NCBI RefSeq assembly: GCF_017916325.1 | Contig: NC_090158.1 | Span: 162,001 to 226,000 of the forward strand | Direction of reading: 5' to 3' | DNA from: Leishmania martiniquensis | Lineage: Eukaryota > Euglenozoa > Kinetoplastea > Trypanosomatida > Trypanosomatidae | DNA length: 64,000 bases | Part shown: positions 39,308 through 50,000 of the stretch, piece after piece | Layout: each line of letters begins with the position of its first letter | Numbering within the stretch: the first letter of the stretch is position 1 | The notes under the pieces: generated by a model | The model's input: the letters and a program-made list of their open reading frames with translations, nothing else | Database searches by the model: none | Told to the model about the DNA's origin: nothing | Position numbers and translations under genes: made by a program

Positions 39308-40147
39308 ATGCGCGCCACACTGGCACGCTGTCAGGGCACTAGTCGACAGTGGATGCAGCGCCAGGCGCAGGATCCGTTTGTGGCGAAAGCACGCCAGGAA
39401 GGCTACTTGGCGCGCAGTGCCTACAAGCTGACCCACATTGATGATCGCTTTCACCTCTTTGACCGCCAGCATACGCGCATCGCGATAGACCTCGGCTGCA
39501 GCCCGGGCGGGTGGTGTCAGGTAATACGCCAGAGGGCTGGTGACCGCTGCTTTCTCCTTGGTGTCGATCTTCTGCCGATGAAGGCACAGATTCCCAACGC
39601 CGTAGTTGTGCAGGGTGATTTTACAGAGGCTGCCACGCAAGAGAAGCTACTGAAGTGCCTTGCACATCATAGCGCTGCCCTCGGCAGAGCCGATGCGACG
39701 TCGTCGGCGGCCTCCTCTGGCTTCACCGGCGTAGATGTTATCACGTCGGATATGTGCCCTAACCGGATGGGTGGCTCACAAGATCGGCAGCGTATTACGC
39801 AGCTGAATCTACAAGCCCTCCAGGTGTGTGCGCCGCTGCTGCGCACCGGCGGGCACTTTGTCTGCAAAGTGCTCGGGTGTCGTGCCACCCACGAGGAGCT
39901 GTGGCATCGCCTGTCACGCCTGTTCCTCAGTGTGCATATGTGCAAGCCGCCGGCGAGTCGCATGCAGAGCGATGAGGCGTTCCTGGTGGCACTGGAGAAG
40001 CTTGCCGCACCACGTCCGGTCTCGGCGGTCACGCGTAGTTACACCGCGGCAGCGATCATGGGCGCAGATTCCAGAGACAGCAGTGGTGGGGGTCGCTTCG
40101 GCCTTGACGACTGGCCAGGATTTGGCCGGCCGAGAAGGCGTCAGTAA
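39308..40147 (+). CDS. FtsJ/RrmJ-type RNA 2'-O-methyltransferase
   Basis: FtsJ enzymes methylate the 2'-OH of rRNA, tRNA or mRNA using S-adenosylmethionine. All four residues of the K-D-K-E catalytic tetrad are visible: Lys40 (YLARSAYKL), Asp148 (SDMCPNRMGG), Lys187 (HFVCKVLG) and Glu223 (QSDEAFLVAL). The SAM-binding motif DLGCSPGGWCQV begins at residue 61. The 279-residue length and simple architecture are closest to RrmJ/MRM2-type large-subunit rRNA methyltransferases, so a mitochondrial rRNA target is possible. No clear presequence is visible beyond a basic N-terminus. An Ala/Ser-rich loop (about 120-140) is inserted before motif IV. ATG 39308 follows the acceptor closely. Confidence 0.88.
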   Translation: MRATLARCQGTSRQWMQRQAQDPFVAKARQEGYLARSAYKLTHIDDRFHLFDRQHTRIAIDLGCSPGGWCQVIRQRAGDRCFLLGVDLLPMKAQIPNAVVVQGDFTEAATQEKLLKCLAHHSAALGRADATSSAASSGFTGVDVITSDMCPNRMGGSQDRQRITQLNLQALQVCAPLLRTGGHFVCKVLGCRATHEELWHRLSRLFLSVHMCKPPASRMQSDEAFLVALEKLAAPRPVSAVTRSYTAAAIMGADSRDSSGGGRFGLDDWPGFGRPRRRQ

Positions 40148-41535
40148 CGTTCGTCGGCTGTGCCTGGGGGAAGGGGAAGAGGGCGCGCAAAAGAGGATGG
40201 AGGGCGATCTGTTAGAGGATAGCGCACTAACAACGCCTCCATCGTCCCACCTCCACGTGGCGCTCTCCCTTCGTCAACGATTGCTTTGCCATGGCAACCG
40301 ACCACGCCTGTGTTTGTTGCCGCCACCACCACCACCTTCGCTGACAGGGCCCCGTCTTGCCTCATCACGTGCCCCCTCTCACGGTGCGATCGAGACGAAA
40401 AAGAGCACGTACGTTGGCACCGCAGCACGGATAAGGGGGGAGAGAAAAGCTGCTCGGCAAACGGTTTCGGCGCGCAAGCATCCATTGCGAGTCCTGCACA
40501 ACTATACGAACGAGTAAAACGCCTTGACAACTCACGAGCACAGCTGCTAACTTCTGGGTACTCCTCGTATATGCACCGCACGCGGCACGGTGGCTATTCG
40601 AGGCGCAGGCACCTCCATATTCACTATCCGAGGCACTTGTACGTGCGCATGCAGACACACACGCGCCCAAGCATCCAGGGATGCACCCCTGTCGGCCGTC
40701 CCCCTCCCTCTCCCTCTCCTCACTTTTTTCTTCCCTCTTCCCCTCACCTCTTCTCTTCCGCTCAGTTGCCTCACGAGAAACCGGAGAAAAAAACGATCAC
40801 CAAGTCATTTTTTTCTATCCCTTCTTTGCCTGCTCTCTGCCATCCCCGCACGCACACACACACACCTTCTCATCCGTCACTAGCCACGGCGGAGCTTTTC
40901 ATCTCGTGTGTGCATCCTATTTTTCCTCTCCCCCTTCTCCTTCCCATATTACCCCCTACGCAAACGCCCACATACGCCCAACCACATTTGATCTCTTCCT
41001 CGCCCACCCCTTTCGTCCCTCCACCTCTTCGCCGCGTTCCGTTCCCTGGCGACCTCGCAAGCGCTTTCCCTCCCTCTCTCCCTCCCTCGGCCTCTCTTTG
41101 GCGCACACGCGCATACGCACTCACGCACACCGACTCCGCTGTACCCCTAAGGCTCGCGAACACAGTGCGCGTGAAGAGGTGCAGACGCGGGACACCCAAT
41201 ACCATATCGTAAGCACGGCGAACGACGAAAAGGCAAGAAGAGGAAAGCGAAGTCGCCATTGCATCCGTTGGCAAGGCACTTAGCGTCCCTTGGCCTGCCC
41301 AACCCTCTCTTCCGTCTTCTGATAGACGTACTTTTCTTCGTTCCATCTCTCACATTATCCGCGTCGGCGCTCGCGCACACCGACGCCCAGTGCTCTAGAC
41401 ACACGGCGTTCCTCCGTGCCTGTCTGCTTTCGTTTGTCTCCCCTGCCTTTTCTGCGCCCCGGCCCCTTGGTAGAGTCGCCCTCTCGCTTCAACAAGCTGT
41501 AGCAGTGATTACCTGGGGAAGTTTCCGTTTCAGCC
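40148..41535 (+). other. Intergenic region
   Basis: No gene is supported; open frames lack an ATG or are pyrimidine-derived. Strong CT tracts cover about 40700-41110 and again 41409-41467. Confidence 0.5.
41409..41473 (+). promoter_or_regulatory. Polypyrimidine tract and spliced-leader acceptor
   Basis: A pyrimidine-rich tract ends with TAG at 41471-41473. The 62 bases from there to ATG 41536 contain no other ATG. Confidence 0.6.
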
Positions 41536-43629
41536 ATGAGCGACAGCGTGGTCTCGCAGAGTGCGCCTTTGGGGTCCTCGGCTGACTTCTCAGACTCTCA
41601 GTGTGTGCGCGACTTCCAGAGTGTGCTGGACTCGAACGTTGTCGAGTCGACGGAGGAGAACAAGAAGAGGTCGCACGTCGGCCCCCACCTCGGCTCTCGA
41701 AATCACATTTACGAGTACTCCATCCAGCACAATGATGCCTTCTGGGCTGAGATTGCGCGGCGTGACTTCTACTGGAGCCAAACCTGGGCCGATGACCAGC
41801 ACGTCAAATCTTACAACTTCGACAAATCTAAAGGCCCGATCTTCGTGAAGTGGTTCGAGGGCGCCGTGACGAACGTCTGCTACAACGCGTTGGACCGCCA
41901 CCTGCCGGCGCAGAAGGACCGCGTGTGCTTTTACTTTGAAGGCAACGACCCGAGCGTGACGGAGACCATTACGTATGGTGACATGTACGTCAAGGTAGTG
42001 GAGCTGGCAAACGTGCTGAAGTACCAGTACGGTATTAAGAGGGGTGACCGTGTTGCCCTGTACCTGCCCATGATCCCCTTCGCTGCGGTCGCCATGCTGG
42101 CCTGTGCCCGCATCGGCGCAATCATTACCGTGGTCTTCGGCGGCTTCTCCGCCCAGGCGCTCAGCTCGCGTCTGCAAGACGCTCAGACGAAGCTGCTCAT
42201 CACAGCCGACGCGTCCTCGCGCGGCACAAAGCCGATTCTTCTTAAGGAGGTGGCAGACGAGGCGCTGAAGGAGTGCGAGGAGGCAGGCATGCCCATCACA
42301 TGCCTCGTCATCGAAAACGTGAGCCGTCAGAGCTGCAAGATGAAGGAAGGCCGCGACACCTGGTACAGCGATGCCCTTGCGCAGTTGACGCCAGAGCAGC
42401 ACAAGGAGTGCCCGGTGGAGTGGATGGAGGCGGAGGATATACTCTTCCTGCTGTACACCTCGGGCAGCACTGGGAAGCCCAAGGCCATCGTGCACACAAC
42501 GGCGGGGTACATGGTGTACGCCGCCACCACTTTCAAGTACAGCTTCGACTACCACATGGACGACGTATTCTTCTGCACGGCAGATATTGGCTGGATCACG
42601 GGCCACAGCTACGTCGTCTATGGTCCCATGATCCACTGCGCCACGTCAGTTCTGTTCGAGGGCCTGCCGAACTACCCTGACTATTCGCGCTGGTGGCAGC
42701 TTGTGGAGAAGTACAAGGTCTCCATCTTCTACACCGCACCGACCGCGATCCGCTCTCTCATGCAGGCCGGCGACGAGTACGCCAAGGCGTGCGACCGCAG
42801 CACCTTGCGTGTACTCGGCTCCGTGGGCGAGCCGATCAATGTGGAGGCGTGGAGGTGGTTCCGAACGGTGGTGGGCGACGGTCATTGCGATGTGTCCGAC
42901 ACGTGGTGGCAGACCGAGACGGGCGGTCACATGATTACACCGATGCCGGGTTGCACGCCAATGAAGCCCGGTAGTGCAACGCTGCCGTTCTTCGGCGTCG
43001 AGCCGGTCATTCTCGACTCCAAAAAGCTGAACGAGATCTGCGGCCCGGCGGAGGGCCTGCTGGCGATTCGCGCGCCGTGGCCCGGTATGGCCCGCACCAT
43101 CTTTGGTGACCATGCCCGCTTTGAGCAAGTCTACTTTGCTGTGGACGGGTACTACATGACAGGCGACGGTGCTCGCCGGGACTCGGACGGCTACTACTGG
43201 ATCACTGGCCGCGTTGATGACGTACTTAACGTGAGCGGACACCGCATCGGCACCAGCGAGATCGAAGATGCGGTCAACACCCACCCGGCTGTCGTCGAGA
43301 GCGCTGTGGTCGGCTTCCCCCATAAGATCAAGGGCGAGGGCATCTACATCTACCTCGTCTTCCGCGACGGGGTGACCGTGACGTCAGAGCTGATGACCGA
43401 AGTGAAAATGATGGTGCGCAAGGTGATTGGCCCGCTGGCCACCCCCGACGTGATGCAGGTGGCCAACATCGGTCTTCCCAAGACGCGATCCGGCAAGATT
43501 GTGCGCCGAATCCTACGCAAGGTTGCAGCTGGTCAGCACACGGATCTGGGCGACACCACGACGCTGGCGAATCCTGAGGTTGTCGAGGACCTCATCACCC
43601 AGCACAGTCAGGTGTGCCCTACTCAATAG
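41536..43629 (+). CDS. Acetyl-CoA synthetase (acetate-CoA ligase, AMP-forming)
   Basis: The enzyme activates acetate with ATP and CoA to acetyl-CoA, used for lipid synthesis and protein acetylation. The 697-residue product has the full ANL-family layout: the P-loop motif LYTSGSTGKPKAIVHTT (about residues 305-321), WWQTETGGH (about 457-465), YMTGDGARRDSDGYYWITGR leading to the hinge Asp and DDVLNVSGHRIGTSEIE, and the C-terminal TRSGKIVRR with the lysine used for adenylation. Length and motif spacing agree with bacterial and eukaryotic Acs. The N-terminus is not a clear mitochondrial leader; cytosolic location is likely. A dispersed repeat copy lies about 850 bases after the stop codon. Confidence 0.95.
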   Translation: MSDSVVSQSAPLGSSADFSDSQCVRDFQSVLDSNVVESTEENKKRSHVGPHLGSRNHIYEYSIQHNDAFWAEIARRDFYWSQTWADDQHVKSYNFDKSKGPIFVKWFEGAVTNVCYNALDRHLPAQKDRVCFYFEGNDPSVTETITYGDMYVKVVELANVLKYQYGIKRGDRVALYLPMIPFAAVAMLACARIGAIITVVFGGFSAQALSSRLQDAQTKLLITADASSRGTKPILLKEVADEALKECEEAGMPITCLVIENVSRQSCKMKEGRDTWYSDALAQLTPEQHKECPVEWMEAEDILFLLYTSGSTGKPKAIVHTTAGYMVYAATTFKYSFDYHMDDVFFCTADIGWITGHSYVVYGPMIHCATSVLFEGLPNYPDYSRWWQLVEKYKVSIFYTAPTAIRSLMQAGDEYAKACDRSTLRVLGSVGEPINVEAWRWFRTVVGDGHCDVSDTWWQTETGGHMITPMPGCTPMKPGSATLPFFGVEPVILDSKKLNEICGPAEGLLAIRAPWPGMARTIFGDHARFEQVYFAVDGYYMTGDGARRDSDGYYWITGRVDDVLNVSGHRIGTSEIEDAVNTHPAVVESAVVGFPHKIKGEGIYIYLVFRDGVTVTSELMTEVKMMVRKVIGPLATPDVMQVANIGLPKTRSGKIVRRILRKVAAGQHTDLGDTTTLANPEVVEDLITQHSQVCPTQ

Positions 43630-44474
43630 GTGCTGCAGTCGAGGATTCGAGGGCGCCCGTGCAGGGGCACATAGACTCCAGATAGAAGGACAAACCGCTC
43701 GGGTGCGCAAGGAAAGCGCGAAACTGATGGCTGCGTCGCTTACGTTCACATAACCTATCAACGCCTGCATCTGCCTCCCTCTGGTAGCTGCCTCGCTTCT
43801 TGCATTACTTCGCTCACTCCCTCAGACCACTACTACCCACCTACCGCCCTCACTACTCACACTAAGAGGCACACGCGGCTGCGCCGGCTTACTTTAACCT
43901 GCAGACGCATCCCTCTTCCCTCTTCTTCTCTTCGGGTATCATCGCCTGTCCACCTCCACACACACACACACACACTCCTCCGCCGTCGTGCATACGAAAA
44001 TGCATGCGCAGACACGACAGGATGCTTGAACGAGAACGCTGAGAACGCAACGGGGAGGTGCCGCCCTTGGCACACAGTCGTTCACCCTCTCCTCCTTCCC
44101 CCCTTCCTCTCTTCATTTTCAGTTCTTTCTAAAGAATCCCTCCATTTCTGCGATCGATTGTCTTCAAGTCTGCCATCGTAATACAACAGCAGTCGCGTGT
44201 TGTGCTCATCCCCTCCCTCCTTCGCTTCCTTTCCGCTCCCCTCGTCGCTCGCCCTCCGTTGCTCTGCGTGTGCGCATATGTCTGTCTCTCTGCGTACGTG
44301 CGTGCGTGCGTGTTACCTCAGCCTCCGCCCTCTCTTTCTCATCTTCCGCATTTTTTCTTGCATGCTTCTCTGTCTTGGCCCGGCAGGCTCATGCCGCTTC
44401 CGTAGAATATATATATGTATGTGTGCTCCTCGACGAAATTCTTCTTCTCCGCGTGTTGCTCCTGGTATACAACA
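43630..44474 (+). other. 3' UTR/intergenic segment
   Basis: No gene is supported. It has a (CA)n tract at 43957-43974, pyrimidine tracts, and a short (TA)n at 44407-44415. Confidence 0.55.
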
Positions 44475-44815
44475 CGAGCTCAGCGTCACTCGCCCCCGGC
44501 CCTTTCAGCGAAGCCAATCTCGGCCGGCGCGCTGCGGCCGCAGACACGCACTACAGTAGTGCGCCGCCTCCGCCACCTCAGCACCAGCCGAAGCCTCACG
44601 CCCCGCCTCACCCCCACGCCTCGCCACACAGGCGGTGGCCTCGCAGCCGCCCCCCCCACTATGCCGCTCCCTGCGCGGCGCACCCCCCCTCCCCCCCTCT
44701 ACACACACACTCGTGATGTGTCCACGCGCCCCGTGCGTCAGTGGCCAGTGCGGGGGGGGGGTGCACGTGTGCCCACCTACCGCGCCGACAGCAAGAGGGC
44801 CTCGACCGCGGGCAG
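44475..44815 (-). repeat. Dispersed repeat copy B (SIDER-like), reverse orientation
   Basis: It starts with CGAGCTCAGCGTCACTCGCC, the reverse complement of the repeat terminus, and runs leftward-equivalent through the short GCACTACAGTAGTGC palindrome and the GTGGCCTCGCAGCCGCC block. It continues to a segment matching the middle of copy A (about 9140-9190), so it is 5'-truncated relative to copy A. It lies downstream of acetyl-CoA synthetase, opposite in orientation to transcription. Confidence 0.75.
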
Positions 44816-45299
44816 CGGAGGCACTCGGCATCGGGCGCAGGAATCAAAGGGGAGGGGGGGGGGCAGAGTAGAAGCAAGCGAACAGAAAACGGCACTTTTC
44901 CTCACGCTCTGCGCCAACTCAATGGCATTTTCACGAATGTTTCTGCCCTGTGCGGTGTGAAGCGCAATGCGCAGCTGTGGTCGGTGGAAGCGGCGTCACA
45001 GCACAGGTCTTGAGCGAATGCGGTTGAATGCGCCAGCGGTAATTCGAATGAGCACGTGCAACGTTTGCGGCCGCAATGCAACCCTTCTGTGACTCGGGTC
45101 GATGCTTTCTCTTCCATGGTGTCGCCTTCGTTTTCTGCCCCTTTCTGCTCTGCCATCCTCGCCCAACCCCATCCTGTTGTGTGGGTGTGTGGGAATGTGC
45201 ATGCCTATATGCCAGCAGCCTACCAGCGTAGACACGCACCTGCAGGTGCACGTGAGCAAGCACCCACGCAATCAGATCGGTTTTCGGTAGCTGGACGCG
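44816..45299 (+). other. Intergenic region before the EF-hand gene
   Basis: No gene is supported. There is a G-rich patch at 44851-44866 and pyrimidine-rich sequence at about 45097-45170. Confidence 0.45.
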
Positions 45300-46220
45300 A
45301 TGCCGCGCACCGCAGAGCTCGTGGAGGACCTAGCGCGGCGCTACTACCTCACGACAGCGCTTGTGGAGGAAGCGGGGCGTCTTTTCGATGCGTATGCAGG
45401 AAGCGGAGATGCTCCGCCGGCCAACGGCAGCACGGAGCCCTTCATTAGTGTGTCTGCACTGCAGCAGCTTTCGGTTAAGATAGGCAAACCGCTCTCACAG
45501 CAAGACGTGGTGGAGCTGCTCCGCTTTTTTGGGAGCGCCACTGCCGTGGGCATAAATGAGCAGGGTAAGCTGCCGCAAAGTCCGGCCAAGGGCCACCAGT
45601 CTCCAAGCAGCAAGGGAAGTCAGCTTCCCAGAGAGGCTACAGTACCTGCAAGTCAGCAGCCTTCGCGCCAAAGACGCAAAAAGAACGGTGCGACGGAACC
45701 GAAGAGCGGCAACAAAGACGCCCCTGCATCCTTTCCAATGATTGCCTCGAGCCACAGCGCAGGCGATAAAAGAGGCAGCGATGCTGCGTCTGCGAACACA
45801 TCGACGGCGGCGCCGCTGGCTGCTACGGCACGTGTCGATGCCGTGACTGAAAGGGGGATGAACTTCTCGGCCTTTCTGTACTTTCTTCTGATATATCCTG
45901 AGCTGACTCAGCAGGTTTCGGCGACAGCGGCTACCTCCTCGACATCCAGCTCAGCTGCTCTCCGCGCCCTCCATGACAGCGTTCCTGCGCTCTTCGCGAT
46001 GATCGACACTGATGGTGACGGGGTCTGGAGCATGCACGACCTTCGCTATGCTGCCGAAGCGTGTTTGATGGAAGATAACGGTCTTCTTCAAGAAGACCCC
46101 GATCTGTGCTGCTTGGCAGAGATGCACCCCGCCGAGTTGGCGGCAGTCCTTCACGAGTTGGACGTTGATGGCGACGGCGTTGTCACTGTAGACGATGTGC
46201 AACAGGCTCTGTGTCACTGA
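45300..46220 (+). CDS. EF-hand calcium-binding protein (306 aa)
   Basis: Two canonical EF-hand loops are visible near the C-terminus: DTDGDGVWSMHD (residues 236-247) and DVDGDGVVTVDD (288-299), each flanked by helices. Both carry Asp rather than Glu at position 12, which in known EF-hands favours Mg2+ or lowers Ca2+ selectivity. The N-terminus (about 1-90) has a helical pattern that could be degenerate EF-hands (FISVSALQQLSVKIGKPLSQ). A Ser/Lys/Gln-rich, probably disordered linker covers about 85-175. The arrangement recalls calcineurin-B or calcium-sensor-like regulators but no exact family is assigned. A partner protein is not evident among the neighbours. Confidence 0.8.
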   Translation: MPRTAELVEDLARRYYLTTALVEEAGRLFDAYAGSGDAPPANGSTEPFISVSALQQLSVKIGKPLSQQDVVELLRFFGSATAVGINEQGKLPQSPAKGHQSPSSKGSQLPREATVPASQQPSRQRRKKNGATEPKSGNKDAPASFPMIASSHSAGDKRGSDAASANTSTAAPLAATARVDAVTERGMNFSAFLYFLLIYPELTQQVSATAATSSTSSSAALRALHDSVPALFAMIDTDGDGVWSMHDLRYAAEACLMEDNGLLQEDPDLCCLAEMHPAELAAVLHELDVDGDGVVTVDDVQQALCH

Positions 46221-47050
46221 GCCGTGTTCAGAGGCAAAGCAGAGGGATCGCGGTTTCTCCTGCCGGCAGCTCAATTTGTGTGGGGGGGGTTCATGTATTA
46301 TTGTGTGTGTGTGTGTATGTGCGGTCGTCGCAGCCGCGCACTGTTGGGATTGGTGGGGGGAGGGCAGAATAGAGGCCGCGGTGTTGTAGGACGACTCTTA
46401 CTTTCCCTTTTCCCGCCGTCCGCGTTCCCTCACCCCTCGTCACCTCTCCGATACGCGGAGGAATCGACTTCAACTGAAGAGACGCGCGCCTGTGCTTCAG
46501 GTACGCGCGTGTGCATCGTCTCACCGCCCACGCAAGCGGTGCTGCATGCCATGGTTGTCAGTGCCTTGCTCAGCTACGCCACCACAGCCATGTCATTGCC
46601 CGCCCTCTCATCCGTAGATTGGGGTATACATACATATATATATATAACAGTGGGGACCGTTTTGCTGGGCGTAAGCCTCGTGATGTGAGGAAATGGTGCC
46701 GCAGCCTCTATGGTCATCACTCGCCCTCGCCGACATGCGCACCATCGAGTCTCTCTTCCCTTTCTACTCTTCCTTCGACGACCCGCGCATACCTATTCCT
46801 GTGCACGCCTCTCGTGTTTTTCTGCTGTCCAGTCACACAAGACGTGCCAACGTGACAGTAAAGAGCCACGCCGAGGTGAGCTGCGCGTGCTTGGCGAAAC
46901 GCTTTGTAACCGAGTCGGATCTCGAAGTAGCGAAACAGCCGCCAGTACAACGCAATCGAGTTTGGAAGAGGGTTTATACGCTGCACACTAATCTGAAGGT
47001 CACCAGCATAGGCAACATCAAGCGCATACGCACGCTCCCGCTGCATCATC
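46221..47050 (+). other. Intergenic region
   Basis: It contains (TG)n at about 46302-46319, (TA)n at about 46633-46647 and a pyrimidine tract at 46750-46776. AGs follow near 46827, with no ATG from there to 47051. The open frame across 46693-47097 starts inside this region and has no coding support. Confidence 0.5.
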
Positions 47051-50000
47051 ATGGGCGTACCGCTGCTCTTGACGTGGCTGCGGAAGCGCTTCGCTGACTG
47101 CTTCATGCCAGCTGACTGCGCCATCACCGACTACATTCGAGAGGGCACCGACAACCTTTTTATCGACCTCAACTCCTTCTTGTACCAGGCCGCTACCATC
47201 ATCACAGCAACGCACCGCTCGTTCCGCTTCGGCTCCGTCGATGAGGTGGAGGATTTAGTGCTGCGCAAGCTGTTCGATCTCCTCGACGATCTTGTCATGA
47301 ACCTTGTGCAGCCCAAGGCACTAGTGTACATGGCCGTGGATGGCGTTTCGCCACTGGGCAAGATGTCGCAGCAGCGTGCGCGCCGGCGTCGCGGCGCGCG
47401 CCGGCAGTCGTTCGCCTCGCCATCTCCGTCCTCCCACCATCACGAGCAGACAGGCAACATGAATGACCTGTGGGACAGCAACTGCATCAGTGTCGGCACC
47501 CGCTTCATGGCCAAAGTGACAGAGGCGCTGCACTTCTATGCCGTGAGCAGAACAGAGCGGATCAACACAAAGCGACTCCGCGAGGAGCGTGTCCGCATTG
47601 GTAAGTCGGACATTTCCTTGGACTCCGCCGCCGGCGATTCTGTTAGCGCGCCCTACGTGTTCCCGTTCATCAACATCATCGTTGACGATGTGCTGCGCCC
47701 CGGCGAGGGCGAAAACAAGATCGCTGAGTTCATCCGCCGCATCCGCGCCGATCCAAGCTACGGCCCAAACACGTCGCACGTCATCTGCAGCTCCGACACG
47801 GACGTCACCGTGACCAGCCTTATCCTGCACGAGCCACGCATCCACGTTCTGCGCTACGAGCCGCCGGTTTCACTGGGAGGCAAGCCGCCCATGAAGTCGC
47901 AGCCACCGCCTCAGAACCACCATCACCGCAGTCACCACCAGCCCGCGCGCTCCTCCTCTCACCCGCATCGCGGCGGTGGACCTTCCTCCCACGGGCAGCG
48001 GCGGGCCGACGGGCGAGGCGGCCATGCCCATCACGGCCCACCACGTCCCCCCTCAGCCCGCGGCGGCCCCGGCGTCACGCCACCGCCGCCCCCGAAAGAC
48101 AGCTGGCTCTCCACCTTCTTCAGCATTCACGTCTTCCGCCAGCGGTTGCGCGAAATCCTTCACTTGGCACCCGGCGATCATGCCGCTGCTGCCGGCGACG
48201 GCGCCGCCGTATCCCCCAGAGATGGCGAAGAGGCCTCCCTTATCTTCGAGCACGCCTTGCACGATGTTGTCTTCGTGTTGTTGCTCTTCGGCAACGACTT
48301 CCTGCCCACTATCGGTGGCAGCATTCAGGAGGGCACGTTGGACGCGCTCCTCTCGCTGCTGGCGACCGACTTCGTGCCTCGGGGACGCACCCTGGTGGAC
48401 CCAGTCACAAACCACATTCAGTATGCATCCGCCCGCTACCTGCTTAGCTGTCTGGCGGAACTGCCTGGCAACGCGCAGAAGAGCGGGGGCGGTGGCCGCC
48501 TACAGGTGCACAACGGCGGCTCCGGCGCACTAGACTGGGGCTTTACAGACGAAAAAGAAGCAAAGGAACGCGATCCCGCATTCGAAGAGCGGCAGCAGCG
48601 GCGCGAGCAGCAGCAGGAGCGCATGTGCTACTGCTACTGGACGATGCTGCAGTGGGCTCTGCAGTACAGCGCCGGCATCGTGGAGCACTGGGGCTGCTAC
48701 TACCCGTACGGCAGGGCACCCCCCTTGTCAAAGTTGGCCACATACTGCGGCGTGCTCTCCTACGGCGCACTCGGAGAAATTGCACGCCGGCGGCTGGAGA
48801 TGAACGCCGCCGCTGGCCGCGTAGCGAGAAGCGTCGATGACGAACACGGCACGTTCGCTGAAGAGGACGACGACGACGATGGCATGGACGGGCTTCCGGC
48901 GTCGGCGCTGCAGGCCAGCGAGACCGGCGCGGCGGTTGCCGACGCGGATGAGCGCAGCAAACCGACGGATGTGATGGTGCAGCTGCTCATACTCATCCCG
49001 CCGCGCAGTGTGGCGCTGCTGCCCACCGTCTTCCGGCACCACTACAAGGAGATCGAGGCGGCCGTGCAGGCACCCGTCGAGGAGCTGAACTTGGTTTCTA
49101 TCGCCGCCTGGTGCGAGGAGAAGAAGCGGTCTCTGAGCGAGGAAGAGCGGACGCGCTTCACGGCGTACCAGTTCTTTGCCTCCGATGTCGACCTAGGCAC
49201 CGTCGATGGCCCGTGCCCCGCGCACGACGTCGCTTTCAGTGCCTACTGGGACGGTCCTGCTGTCGAGGCTGAGCTGGCGGCACTCAGGCACGAGAAGAAA
49301 GCAGGGAAGAGCTCTGCCGATAGGATCACCGTCGCCGCCAGCGCCCCGTCTTCCTGCTCGACTGCGGGTCTGCAGAGTAAGGCTGCCTCATTCTTCAGCG
49401 CCGGCCGCCGGACGCCCCACGGCGCCGCAAGCGCAGGCGGCGCGGCCGCGCTTTTAGCCGCTGCCAACATCGCTGGCGCACCTGCCTCGTCGCCGCCGCT
49501 GCCGACCACGCCGGAGACCGCAAGGCCACTCGAAGAGACGCCTGCGACCGCGCCCACTGAGGCAACGTCCGCACTACAGCAGCAAAAGCGGTCCGTGAGG
49601 CTTCGGCATCCAGCAGGCAACTACGCGCTCTGGGTGGTACCATGCGAAGCGCTGCAGGACGCACTGATAGTCAAGGCATTGGGCGCAGTGCACGGAAACC
49701 GCTTCTGCGTGGGCAGCTACGTGCCGCTTGTAGAGCAGGACGCCGTGCTCAGCCGCAGCGCTGGGCCACGGCAGGAGGTGCGACTGCGGTTCCGTCTTGC
49801 TGTGGCTCCGATGATCACGGACACAACGTACGGGGCTCGTCTGCTGCCAGGGTATGAGGAGCCAGCGGAGGTAGGTATGCGCGAGCGAATAGCTGAGGCC
49901 AGGAAAGAGGATACCGACCGAGCTGATCCGTGGAAGCAGCTGAGCAAGGCGCAGACAGTGCGACAAGAGCGCAAGCGTGCCCGAGACATCGAGGACAAGC

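Noticed and set aside
46693..47097. A 134-codon frame ahead of the XRN gene
   Set aside because: It overlaps the splice signal and XRN start, and its sequence changes character with the underlying UTR.
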